DNA from: Mycobacteriaceae bacterium
GTDB taxonomy: Bacteria > Actinomycetota > Actinomycetes > Mycobacteriales > Mycobacteriaceae
Direction: 5' to 3'
DNA length: 10,135 nucleotides
Assembly (NCBI GenBank): GCA_019242135.1
Contig: JAFAWC010000419.1
Coordinates: forward strand, 1-10,135
Shown: piece by piece, positions 1 through 6,876 of the stretch
How positions within the stretch are numbered: the first letter of the stretch is position 1
How the letters are laid out: every line of letters starts with the position of its first letter
The notes under the pieces: model-generated
Seen by the model: only the letters and a program-made list of their open reading frames with translations
The model's database searches: none
What the model was told of the DNA's origin: nothing
Position numbers and translations under genes: made by a program

Positions 1-53
1 CCCAGGTCGAGTCCGGTCATCTCGCAGTCGATCCACACCACTTCGTCACGCAC
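1..53 (-). CDS. orn: Oligoribonuclease, N-terminal 17 codons only
   Basis: This is the start of a gene running off the left edge; only 17 codons and two bases are present. The translation from GTG at 53 is (V/M)RDEVVWIDCEMTGLDL, which matches the first strand of oligoribonuclease. D10 and E12 in the IDCEMTG motif are the first two metal-binding acidic residues of the DEDDh 3'-5' exonuclease fold. The enzyme degrades 2-5 nt RNA fragments, and in actinobacteria also pGpG and similar dinucleotides, in the cytoplasm. The GTG start fits the family N-terminus and has no clear Shine-Dalgarno; a TACTGT hexamer eight bases upstream suggests a leaderless transcript. It lies downstream of cmrA on the same strand, as in other mycobacteria, but without the extra opposing gene I recall there in M. 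tuberculosis (Rv2510c). The assignment is strong despite the short length. Confidence 0.85.
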   Translation of the reverse strand, partial: MRDEVVWIDCEMTGLDL

Positions 54-61
54 AGCGCTCA

Positions 62-67
62 ACAGTA
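62..67 (-). promoter_or_regulatory. Candidate -10 box for leaderless orn transcript
   Basis: On the minus strand TACTGT (67 to 62) matches the mycobacterial -10 consensus TANNNT. Eight bases separate it from the GTG at 53, so transcription would start at or next to the start codon. The 93-bp gap 54-146 between cmrA and orn shows no gene, and I see no clear terminator in it. Confidence 0.45.
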
Positions 68-146
68 GGCGTTTGATCGCCCCGAGTCGGACACCGGGAG
101 CCGTGTTGGGCGGCAATGGCCGGCGCCGAAGTGCGCGATCGGGACG

Positions 147-953
147 CTATCCGCCGCCGAGCTTCTTGTAGAACGCGCCGACGATCGGCGCCACGACCGC
201 GCGCGGCGCGTAACCGCTGGCCACCGACATCGCTTTGGAGGTGACTCCCGGCACGACGCGCATCTTGTTGCGCTGCAGCCCGTCCAACGACAGCTTCGCG
301 GTGTGTGCCGTGGAGATCCACAGGAAGTCCGGCACGAGCCGATCGACGAGTGAGGCCGCACTCTCGTCGGGCAGCGTGGTGCGCACCGGCCCGGGTGCCA
401 GCAGCGTGACATGCACGCCCGCCCTTTTGAGTTCGCCGCGAAGCGACTCGCTGAACGTGTTGACGAACGCCTTCGTCGCCGCATAGGTGGCATTGTGGGG
501 GATCGGTGAATTGCCCGCCGCAGAACCGGAAATGAGGATGCCGCCGGCGCCCCGATCGACCATGCCGGGCACCACCGCCAGCGTCAAGTCGTGCACGCCA
601 AGAACATTCAGCGCCACCTGCGCCTTCTCGGCAGCCGCGTCGAGGGACACGACCGGACCGAACGTCGCGGTACCCGCGTTGGCGCACAGAATGGAGATGT
701 TGCGAGAGGCGAGTTCCTCGCACAGCTTCGCGCGTTCCCCGGGTTCGGCGAGGTCGACGGGGCGCACCTCGACCGTCACGCCGTATCGGTCGGTGAGCCT
801 CCCTGCCAGCGCATTTAGTACATCATCGCGGCGCGCCGTGACGATCAGATGGTGGCCGCGTGCGGCCAGCTCGGTGGCCAACGCTTCGCCGATGTTCTGG
901 GACGCCCCGGTGACGACGGCGCGTGCGGTTGGACTGGGTGCTGGCACTGGCAT
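147..953 (-). CDS. cmrA: Mycolate-motif reductase, short-chain dehydrogenase
   Basis: A 268-aa classical short-chain dehydrogenase/reductase. The Rossmann nucleotide-binding motif is TGASQNIG at residues 15-22 (middle glycine replaced by N20), followed by NAG at 92-94, N116, S144, Y157 and K161 (Y-A-A-T-K), so the Asn-Ser-Tyr-Lys tetrad is complete. A PG motif sits at 187-188. The sequence and its neighbours fit Rv2509/MSMEG_4722 and corynebacterial CmrA, which reduce the 3-oxo group of the newly condensed mycolate precursor to the 3-hydroxyl of mature mycolic acid, using NADPH; loss impairs attachment of mycolates to the wall. The ATG at 953 has no Shine-Dalgarno but a TACGAT box seven bases upstream, suggesting a leaderless message. 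It is divergent from the MFS gene, and orn follows it on the same strand. Family and role are well supported; the exact substrate rests on orthology. Confidence 0.88.
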   Translation of the reverse strand: MPVPAPSPTARAVVTGASQNIGEALATELAARGHHLIVTARRDDVLNALAGRLTDRYGVTVEVRPVDLAEPGERAKLCEELASRNISILCANAGTATFGPVVSLDAAAEKAQVALNVLGVHDLTLAVVPGMVDRGAGGILISGSAAGNSPIPHNATYAATKAFVNTFSESLRGELKRAGVHVTLLAPGPVRTTLPDESAASLVDRLVPDFLWISTAHTAKLSLDGLQRNKMRVVPGVTSKAMSVASGYAPRAVVAPIVGAFYKKLGGG

Positions 954-960
954 GACGACG

Positions 961-966
961 ATCGTA
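961..966 (-). promoter_or_regulatory. Candidate -10 box for leaderless cmrA
   Basis: TACGAT on the minus strand (966 to 961) fits TANNNT. Seven bases (960-954) separate it from the ATG at 953, so the predicted transcription start coincides with the A of the start codon. There is no recognisable ribosome binding site between them. Confidence 0.55.
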
Positions 967-971
967 GACAG

Positions 972-1000
972 CCAGTGGATGGGCGGTGGCTAACCACTGG
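972..1000. repeat. Inverted repeat between divergent cmrA and MFS promoters
   Basis: Perfect 7-bp arms CCAGTGG (972-978) and CCACTGG (994-1000) flank a 15-base spacer. The centre (986) is almost midway between the two predicted -10 boxes (961-966 minus, 1002-1007 plus), so a protein bound here would sit between both promoters. It could be an operator; no regulator for it is seen in the window. Confidence 0.4.
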
Positions 1001-1001
1001 A

Positions 1002-1007
1002 TAGGGT
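1002..1007 (+). promoter_or_regulatory. Candidate -10 box for leaderless MFS gene
   Basis: TAGGGT fits TANNNT and is followed by exactly eight bases and then ATG at 1016. The same hexamer and spacing occur before the amidotransferase gene (3161-3174). The box lies within an imperfect palindrome, ATAGGG-TCAGG-CCCTAT (1001-1017), that runs into the start codon. This arrangement is the main reason for preferring ATG 1016 over the in-frame GTG at 986. Confidence 0.45.
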
Positions 1008-1015
1008 CAGGCCCT

Positions 1016-2311
1016 ATGGGCAGTCCCCCCGCCCGCGGGCGCGTGCTGGCGTGGGCGTTGTGGGACTGCGGATCGACGGGCCTGAACGCGATCGTCGTCA
1101 CGTTCGTGTTCTCGGTCTACCTCACCAAGAGCGTGGGGGAGGGGCTGCCGGGCGGGACGACGCCGGCAAGCTGGCTCGGCCGGGCCCTCACGGTCGCCGG
1201 TGTCGTGGTCGCGTTGCTTGCCCCGGTCACCGGCGTGTGGGTGGATGTGCCCAGCCGACGGCGGCGCACTCTTGGCGCGCTGAGCGCGGTCCTGGTGGTG
1301 CTCACTGCGTCGATGAGCCTCATCCGCGACGATCCGGGCTATCTGTGGGCCGGCCTGGCGCTGCTCGCGGCGACGGCGGCGTGCAGCGACTTGGCCAGCG
1401 TTCCCTACAACGCGATGCTGCGCCAGCTGTCGACACCGGAGACGTCGGGTCGGGTGTCCGGATTCGGTTGGGCCGCAGGCTATACCGGCAGCGTGGTGTT
1501 GCTTCTGCTGGTGTATGCGGGGTTCGTCTCCGGCGACGGGCCCACCCGCGGTCTGCTGAGCATCCCGACCGCCGGCGGGCAGAACGTGCGCGCGGCGATG
1601 CTCATGACCGCGGCGTGGATGGCGGCGTTCGCACTGCCGGTGCTGATCGCTCCGCCGCCGCCAGTCGGATCCGAAGGCGCGGGCGGGACGGCTCGGGTGA
1701 CCGGCCTGTTCGGCGCCTATCGCAAGTTGTGGTCGGACGTGGTGGCCGAGTGGCGCCGCGACCGCAACGTCGTCTACTACCTGCTGGCCAGCGCGGTGTT
1801 CCGGGACGGGCTGAGCGGGGTGTTCACCTTCGGCGCGGTGCTCGGTGTCGTGGTCTACGGCATTTCTCAGGCCGACGTGCTGCTGTTCGGGGTCAGCGCC
1901 AGCGTGGTGGCCGCGGGGGGCGCGGCCGTCGGCGGACTGCTCGACGACCGCATCGGATCAAAAAAAGTCATCCTCGGGTCGCTGGCCGCGATGATCGTCG
2001 TCGGGCTAACGCTTTTGACGCTGTCGGGTGCCACCGCGTTCTGGGTGTGCGGCCTGCTGCTGTGCCTGTTCATCGGCCCGACCCAGTCCTCGGCGCGCAC
2101 CCTTCTGCTGCGGATGACCGCCCACGGCAAGGAGGGAGTGGCGTTCGGGCTGTACACCACGACGGGACGCGCGGTGATCTTCCTGGCGCCGCTGCTGTTC
2201 TCCACGTTCGTGGACGCGTTCGGCACGGATCGGGCCGGCATGGGGGGGTTGCTCGTGGTGCTGGCGGCCGGCTTTGTCGCGATGCTGCTTGTGCGCGCAC
2301 CCCGTCGTTAA
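1016..2311 (+). CDS. MFS transporter, Atg22/UMF1-like (Rv2508c-type)
   Basis: A 431-aa integral membrane protein with about 12 hydrophobic segments and a longer cytoplasmic loop (ending GAYRKLWSDVVAEWRRDRN) between the sixth and seventh. The first segment, AWALWDCGSTGLNAIVVTFVF, carries the W-A-L-W/Y-D signature of the UMF1/Atg22-like branch of the major facilitator superfamily. A DDRIGSKK loop after TM8 is the usual MFS basic turn. The order cmrA-MFS-proline-rich protein matches Rv2509-Rv2508c-Rv2507. The substrate is unknown; distant relatives such as yeast Atg22 export amino acids, but that does not transfer safely. An in-frame GTG at 986 would add ten residues; ATG 1016 is preferred because a TAGGGT box lies eight bases before it. 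The TAA stop shares bases with the stop of the convergent gene. Confidence 0.8.
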   Translation: MGSPPARGRVLAWALWDCGSTGLNAIVVTFVFSVYLTKSVGEGLPGGTTPASWLGRALTVAGVVVALLAPVTGVWVDVPSRRRRTLGALSAVLVVLTASMSLIRDDPGYLWAGLALLAATAACSDLASVPYNAMLRQLSTPETSGRVSGFGWAAGYTGSVVLLLLVYAGFVSGDGPTRGLLSIPTAGGQNVRAAMLMTAAWMAAFALPVLIAPPPPVGSEGAGGTARVTGLFGAYRKLWSDVVAEWRRDRNVVYYLLASAVFRDGLSGVFTFGAVLGVVVYGISQADVLLFGVSASVVAAGGAAVGGLLDDRIGSKKVILGSLAAMIVVGLTLLTLSGATAFWVCGLLLCLFIGPTQSSARTLLLRMTAHGKEGVAFGLYTTTGRAVIFLAPLLFSTFVDAFGTDRAGMGGLLVVLAAGFVAMLLVRAPRR

Positions 2312-3063
2312 CCCGCGGGCCTGCAAACGGTCAGCAGCGCGCCCGTGCGTTCCTCAACCTGCACACCCTGGATGGAGATCTTGCAGGTGATGTCGCGGCC
2401 GGCGTTGATCACCGTGATGCTCGCGGCGGTCTTGGCGGGCTTGGTCAGGTTGACCTCCTTGTGCCACGGCAGCAGCACGTTGAACTCGGTCTGCATCAAG
2501 CCGCCGGTGTCGATGTAGGTGATGTTGATCGCGCGCCCCGTACCGGTGACCTCATAGTCCACCGGCTCGGTCTCTCCGGTATTGGGGCCGGTGGTGGTGG
2601 TTGGGGCGGTCGGGAATGGCAGGTTCGGGATCGGGAACGGCAGGTTCGGGATCGTAAACGACGGCGTGGGAGTCGGGGTGGTCCGCGGGGTGGTAGTCGT
2701 CGGCATCGCCGGGATGGAGGTCTGCTGCCGCGAGGGATTGGTCACCTCGAAGACCATCCACACGACCAGGCCGAGGACGACGGCGAGGGCGAAGCCCGCC
2801 GCCCCCCACAGCCAGGGCCGCGGGGGCCGGGGCGGTTCGGGGGGTTGATCGCCCGGGGACGGCAGCTGCCCGGTGTGCGGAGAGGTCTGCGTCCAGTATT
2901 GCGGGAGTGGTTCGGTCGGAGCCGGGTACGACGGCCTCGACGTGGCGGAGTAGCTGGGGCCGAGAGGCGCGCTGCCTGCATATGCCGGGTCGGGATAGGC
3001 CTGGTAGGGATCTCGGTAGGCATCGGTGGGGTCCGAGGATGAGCCGGGCCGCGACTCCGTCAT
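2308..3063 (-). CDS. Proline-rich single-pass membrane protein with MmpS-like domain (Rv2507-type)
   Basis: A 251-aa protein in three parts. Residues 1-83 are a Pro/Tyr/Ser-rich cytoplasmic tail. Residues about 84-105 form one transmembrane helix (WLWGAAGFALAVVLGLVVWMVF). A Thr/Pro linker (110-157) with two exact IPNLPFP repeats (138-151) leads to an outer domain at about 158-251 that looks like the MmpS beta-sandwich: VDYEVTGTGRA-NITYID at its start, and cysteines C227 and C247 that could form a disulfide. MmpS proteins accompany MmpL lipid exporters, but no MmpL is nearby, and here the MmpS-like fold sits on a proline-rich anchor. It corresponds to Rv2507 by context. The start ATG 3063 has GAGGTGG just upstream; the open frame continues further upstream, with an ATG 18 codons earlier, but without a better ribosome site. 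Function is unknown; a cell-envelope role is inferred. Confidence 0.8.
   Translation of the reverse strand: MTESRPGSSSDPTDAYRDPYQAYPDPAYAGSAPLGPSYSATSRPSYPAPTEPLPQYWTQTSPHTGQLPSPGDQPPEPPRPPRPWLWGAAGFALAVVLGLVVWMVFEVTNPSRQQTSIPAMPTTTTPRTTPTPTPSFTIPNLPFPIPNLPFPTAPTTTTGPNTGETEPVDYEVTGTGRAINITYIDTGGLMQTEFNVLLPWHKEVNLTKPAKTAASITVINAGRDITCKISIQGVQVEERTGALLTVCRPAG
2612..2653 (-). repeat. Two 21-bp tandem repeats coding for IPNLPFP twice
   Basis: Two adjacent 21-bp units (2612-2632 and 2633-2653) differ at one base and encode the heptapeptide IPNLPFP in tandem within the linker of the MmpS-like protein. A degenerate beginning of a third unit follows. The unit length is a multiple of three, so copy-number change would keep the frame and alter linker length. 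Confidence 0.85.
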
Positions 3064-3081
3064 TTCCACCTCATGGCTGCG

Positions 3082-3087
3082 AGGGTA
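3082..3087 (-). promoter_or_regulatory. Possible -10 box for the proline-rich membrane protein
   Basis: TACCCT on the minus strand (3087 to 3082) fits TANNNT and would start transcription near 3075, leaving a short leader that contains the GAGGTGG ribosome site at 3072-3066. The 111-bp divergent gap 3064-3174 also holds the amidotransferase promoter. No clear -35 is seen. Confidence 0.3.
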
Positions 3088-3160
3088 CCTGCGCGACGTG
3101 TGCCGGGTCGCTGTCATGCGATCAGGGTTGTTCGGACCGCGTCGAGGCCGCACATGGGCG

Positions 3161-3166
3161 TAGGGT
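3161..3166 (+). promoter_or_regulatory. Candidate -10 box for leaderless amidotransferase gene
   Basis: TAGGGT followed by eight bases and the ATG at 3175 repeats exactly the arrangement before the MFS gene. The AGGG could instead act as a weak ribosome site at a nine-base distance, so leadered translation from a promoter further upstream is an alternative. Confidence 0.4.
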
Positions 3167-3174
3167 CGCCAATC

Positions 3175-4956
3175 ATGTGCGGTATCTGCGGAGAGATCCG
3201 ATTCGACGGCCGCCCGGCGGACGTGGCCGCGGTGACGCGGATGATGTGCGCGATGGTGTCCCGTGGCCCGGATGCCGACGGCATCGTCGCGCACGGGCCC
3301 GTGGCGTTTGGTCACCGGCGGCTCTCGATCATCGACCTGTCGTCGCACGGCGCCCAGCCGATGGTGGACAGCGAGCTCGGCCTGACCCTGGTGTTCAACG
3401 GGTGTATCTACAACTACAAGGAGCTGCGCGCGGAACTCCAGGCCGCGGGTTACCGCTTTTTTTCGACCGCGGACAGCGAGGTCCTCATCAAGGCCTTCCA
3501 TAAATGGGGCGCCCGATGCGTTGAGCGCTTCAAAGGGATGTTCGCTTTCGCGATCGCCGACCGCGACTCCGGGGTGGTGACACTTGGTCGCGACCGGCTC
3601 GGCATCAAGCCGCTCTACCTCGCCGAGTCGCCCGGCAGGCTGCGCTTCGCCTCATCGGTGCGGGCTCTGCTCGACGCTGGCGACGTTGACACCGACCTCG
3701 ACCGCGCCGCCCTGCACCATTATATGAGTTTTCACGCGGTGGTGCCCGCCCCGCTCACCATCTACCGCGGCGTGCGCAAGCTGCCGCCGGCCACCGTCAG
3801 GGTCATCCAGCCCGACGGCACCCACACGGACACGGTGTATTGGGCACCGCAGTTTCACCGCGACGCCGAGCGCACGACATGGTCGCGGGCGGACTGGCAA
3901 GACGCCTTGATCGACGCGTTGCGGGTGGCGGTGTCGCGCCGGATGGTTGCCGACGTTCCGGTTGGCGTGCTGCTGTCCGGTGGCATCGACTCGTCGGTGG
4001 TGGTGGCGCTTCTGGCCGAGCAGGGCCAGCACGGGCTCGCCACCTACAGCATCGGATTCGACTCCGCGGGCGGCCAGTCCGGCGACGAGTACTTCTATTC
4101 GGACATGGTCGCCAAGGCCTTTGACACCGATCATCACAAGATCCACATCGACAACTCCCGACTTGTCCCCGCTGTGCCGAAAACCATTGCGGCGATGAAT
4201 GAACCGATGGTCAGCCACGACTGCGTCGCGTTCTATCTGCTGTCGGAGGAGGTCAGCAAGTCGATCAAGGTGGTGCAGTCCGGTCAAGGCGCCGACGAGA
4301 TCCTCGCCGGCTATGACTGGTACCCGCCGCTGGCCAACATCGCCCGCGAGCAGACCACCGACGCCTACTCCAAGGTGTTCTTCGACCGCGATCACAACGA
4401 TGTGGTGTCGATCTTCGCCCCTGAGTACTGCCTCGACTTCGACGCGAGCCGCGAGTTTGTCACGGCGCATCAGTCCGCTGCGGGCGCCGAGACGGCGGTC
4501 GACGCCGCGTTGCGGCTCGACACCGAGGTGATGCTCATCGACGACCCGGTGAAGCGCGTCGACTCGATGACGATGGCATGGGGGTTGGAGGCCCGCGTTC
4601 CGTTCCTCGACCACGACTTCGTCGAATTGGCCGCGACCTGCCCACCCGATCTCAAGCTCTCCTGCGGCGGTAAGGGCGTTTTAAAGGACGCGTCCCGCTC
4701 GCTGTTGCCCGCCGAGGTCATCGACCGCACCAAGGGCTACTTCCCGGTGCCGGGAATTCGCCATCTCGACGGGCAGGTGCTCGACCTGGTCCGCGACGCG
4801 CTGACTAATGAGGCGGCGCGTGCGCGGGGCCTGTACCGGCGCGAGACCCTCGAGGCACTGCTGAACGCGCCCAACGAGGGCCGAACCACGCTCGGGGCGA
4901 ACTCGTTGTGGCAGCTGGGGGTGCTCGAGATGTGGCTGCAGAGCATGGAGAACTGA
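3175..4956 (+). CDS. asnO: N-acetylglutaminylglutamine amidotransferase (asparagine synthase family)
   Basis: A 593-aa two-domain enzyme. Residues 2 to about 190 form the class II glutaminase domain: C2 is the nucleophile once Met is removed (MCGIC), with HRRLSIIDLS at 47-56, FNG at 74-76 and D100 placed to bind glutamine. The synthetase domain has the ATP-binding PP-loop SGGIDSS at 268-274 and SGQGADE at 369-375. Several stretches match the NAGGN amidotransferase branch rather than ordinary AsnB: GFDSAGG with DEYFYSD (304-320), NEPMVSHDC (342-350), DDPVKRVDSMTMAWGLEAR (456-474) and KGYFPVPG (530-537). That branch amidates N-acetylglutaminylglutamine to the osmoprotectant NAGGN. ATG 3175 is fixed by the need for Cys at position 2; the open frame reaches back to 3073 but those residues are not part of the enzyme. 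The S9 peptidase follows after 6 bp. The usual partner, the synthetase gene ngg, is absent here, so the substrate is inferred. Confidence 0.8.
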   Translation: MCGICGEIRFDGRPADVAAVTRMMCAMVSRGPDADGIVAHGPVAFGHRRLSIIDLSSHGAQPMVDSELGLTLVFNGCIYNYKELRAELQAAGYRFFSTADSEVLIKAFHKWGARCVERFKGMFAFAIADRDSGVVTLGRDRLGIKPLYLAESPGRLRFASSVRALLDAGDVDTDLDRAALHHYMSFHAVVPAPLTIYRGVRKLPPATVRVIQPDGTHTDTVYWAPQFHRDAERTTWSRADWQDALIDALRVAVSRRMVADVPVGVLLSGGIDSSVVVALLAEQGQHGLATYSIGFDSAGGQSGDEYFYSDMVAKAFDTDHHKIHIDNSRLVPAVPKTIAAMNEPMVSHDCVAFYLLSEEVSKSIKVVQSGQGADEILAGYDWYPPLANIAREQTTDAYSKVFFDRDHNDVVSIFAPEYCLDFDASREFVTAHQSAAGAETAVDAALRLDTEVMLIDDPVKRVDSMTMAWGLEARVPFLDHDFVELAATCPPDLKLSCGGKGVLKDASRSLLPAEVIDRTKGYFPVPGIRHLDGQVLDLVRDALTNEAARARGLYRRETLEALLNAPNEGRTTLGANSLWQLGVLEMWLQSMEN

Positions 4957-4962
4957 TCATTC

Positions 4963-6843
4963 ATGCATATCGGGGTGCGCGCGAATTACGGCGCGTCGCT
5001 GTCCCCGGACGCGACCGCGTTCGCGCACATCGTTGATGACGGCGGTTATCCCCGCGCCGTGCAACGGTTCCTGCGCGGATGGCGAGCCAGCTCCTCCCGT
5101 GACGTGGTGTTGCCGGTCGACGGCCCCGTTACTCGCGTGGTTCATTCGGCGGACGGCCACTGGTTGGCCTGCCAGGTGGCACCCGAGGGAAGCACCCGCT
5201 CCCAGATCTGGGTTGTCACGACCGATCCCGACGACCGGATGGCCCGCCGCATCGATTACGAGGAGAACGGCACCGCCGAACTGGTCGGCTGGGACGGGTC
5301 ACGCGTTTCGGCGGTCCTGTTGGGTGACGACGGGGTAGGGCAATCCTGTCTGATCGACCCCGCGGACGGCAGCCGCATTGTGCTGGACCGCCGGTCGGGA
5401 GGTCGGCTGGTCGACGCGTGGGCCGGTGCGTCGCTGGTGCGGGTCGGGCCCCGCGGCTATCAGGAGCTGATCCTGCTGCACGGCCTGACCGAAATCGCCT
5501 TGCTGCCATTCGACCCGGGATCGGTCACCGACACCGGTGTCATTCTCGACGATCAGCACCCGCGCCGAATCCGCTGCGGTCCGACCGGCGAAGAGATGCG
5601 CCTGTACTTTCCCGCGAAAATGTTTGACATCGACAGCCCGCATGGTTACGTACGGTCACTGATTCGCAGTGACAACGGCTGCGAGTACGCCCGACTGCTC
5701 GAGGTCACGGCGACCACCGACGGCGTCTCCTATCACGTGGTGGCCGAACGGCCGGACTGCGAACTGCAGGAATTCGTCGTCAGCGATGACCTCAGCACGG
5801 TAGCACTTCTGTGGAACATCTACGGCCGCAGCGAATTACAGATACTGGCATACACAGACAACACGCTCATGGATCCGATTCCGTTGCCTGGCATGGTCGC
5901 TAGCGAGCTCTCGATCAGCGCGGGCGGGTCAATGGTCGCGGTGACCGCCGAGAGCCCATCGCTGCCGCGGACCGTCGAACTCGTCGATCCGCGGTCGCGA
6001 GAATGGCAGCGCATCGACCGCGAGCCGAGCCGCGGTCCCGTCGTCACCGGTTTTGCTGTTGGACCCACGCTGGAAACGATCACCGCCAGCGACGGACTGA
6101 GGTTTACCGCATGGCTGCACCGCCCACCGGCCGGCGCTCCGGCGGTCGGCGCACTGGTGTACCTGCACGGCGGACCCGAGGGACAGGCTCGACCCGATTA
6201 CAGCGATGTGTTCCCGGACCTGCTCAACGCCGGAATCACCGTGCTGGCACCCAATGTCCGCGGTTCGGGCGGATTTGGCCGAAGCTTCATGCACGCCGAC
6301 GATAAGGAGAAGCGGTTCGCCGCGATCGACGACGTCGCCGAATGCGTGCGGTTCCTGGTCGACAGCGACCTGGCCGATCCCGCGCGCATCGCCTGCGCGG
6401 GCTGGTCATACGGCGGCTACTTGACGTTGGCGGCCCTGACTTTTCATCCCACCCTTTTTGCGGCAGGCATCAGCATCTGCGGCATGAGCGATCTGTGCAC
6501 GTTTTATCGCAACACCGAGCCGTGGATCGCGGCCGCGGCGTACCCGAAGTATGGCCACCCGGTGCGCGATCGCAAGTTGCTTGAAGAGTTGTCACCACTG
6601 CGTCGGGTCGCCTCCCTTACCGCTCCGCTGCTGGTCGTGCACGGTGCAAACGACACGAACGTGCCGGTCAGCGAGTCCGAACAGATAGTCGAGGCGTTAC
6701 GTCAAGCTAGACGACCGGTCCGGTTCCTGCTGTTCGACGACGACGGGCACGGCATCGACAAACGGGAGAACCGTGCGGCCCTCACCACTGCGGTCGCCGA
6801 GTGGCTCAATGACGCGTTCTCCGCCACCCGTGCGGCGTCCTGA
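4963..6843 (+). CDS. S9 family serine peptidase (prolyl oligopeptidase/acylaminoacyl-peptidase type)
   Basis: A 626-aa cytoplasmic protein without a signal peptide. The first ~370 residues have the weakly repeated strands and D-G/D-P turns of a beta-propeller. The C-terminal ~240 residues are an alpha/beta hydrolase with the oxyanion motif HGGP at 402-405, NVRGSGGFG at 431-439, nucleophile S482 in GWSYGG, D564 in GANDTNVP and H596 in DDDGHG, so the triad is complete. This is the S9 layout: the propeller restricts entry to short peptides. The gene starts 6 bp after the amidotransferase stop, with GGAG at 4947-4950, so the two are almost certainly one transcript. In other bacteria NAGGN genes travel with an M42-type peptidase; this S9 enzyme may take that place, and S9 acylaminoacyl-peptidases do cleave N-acetylated substrates. 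Specificity cannot be read from the sequence. A hairpin at 6850-6875 ends the unit. Confidence 0.85.
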   Translation: MHIGVRANYGASLSPDATAFAHIVDDGGYPRAVQRFLRGWRASSSRDVVLPVDGPVTRVVHSADGHWLACQVAPEGSTRSQIWVVTTDPDDRMARRIDYEENGTAELVGWDGSRVSAVLLGDDGVGQSCLIDPADGSRIVLDRRSGGRLVDAWAGASLVRVGPRGYQELILLHGLTEIALLPFDPGSVTDTGVILDDQHPRRIRCGPTGEEMRLYFPAKMFDIDSPHGYVRSLIRSDNGCEYARLLEVTATTDGVSYHVVAERPDCELQEFVVSDDLSTVALLWNIYGRSELQILAYTDNTLMDPIPLPGMVASELSISAGGSMVAVTAESPSLPRTVELVDPRSREWQRIDREPSRGPVVTGFAVGPTLETITASDGLRFTAWLHRPPAGAPAVGALVYLHGGPEGQARPDYSDVFPDLLNAGITVLAPNVRGSGGFGRSFMHADDKEKRFAAIDDVAECVRFLVDSDLADPARIACAGWSYGGYLTLAALTFHPTLFAAGISICGMSDLCTFYRNTEPWIAAAAYPKYGHPVRDRKLLEELSPLRRVASLTAPLLVVHGANDTNVPVSESEQIVEALRQARRPVRFLLFDDDGHGIDKRENRAALTTAVAEWLNDAFSATRAAS

Positions 6844-6849
6844 GCCCGC

Positions 6850-6876
6850 AACCCGGCATCCGGGACGGCCGGGTTT
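6850..6876 (+). terminator. Terminator of the amidotransferase-peptidase unit
   Basis: Perfect 8-bp arms AACCCGGC (6850-6857) and GCCGGGTT (6868-6875) around a 10-base loop, starting seven bases after the peptidase stop and followed by a short T run. An alternative smaller stem CCCGG-CAT-CCGGG (6852-6864) shares the left arm. The right arm overlaps the -35 element of the next promoter. Confidence 0.55.

Noticed and set aside
986..1015. GTG at 986 as start of the MFS gene
   Set aside because: It lies inside the inverted repeat without a ribosome site or a -10 box at the right distance; ATG 1016 has TAGGGT eight bases upstream.
1051..3042. Long open frame (663 codons) on the plus strand through the MFS gene and across the proline-rich gene
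   Set aside because: Arg/Gly/Pro-rich composition typical of an out-of-frame reading of GC-rich DNA; it overlaps two well-supported genes on both strands.
3073..3174. Upstream extension of the amidotransferase by 34 codons
   Set aside because: The glutaminase needs Cys directly after the initiator Met, which only ATG 3175 provides.
3064..3501. Upstream extension of the proline-rich membrane protein
   Set aside because: It would overlap the divergent amidotransferase gene; ATG 3063 has a good ribosome site and gives a normal domain layout.
3652..4614. Minus-strand open frame of 320 codons opposite the amidotransferase
   Set aside because: Shadow of the strong plus-strand gene; the translation is His/Arg/Val-rich without any recognisable domain.
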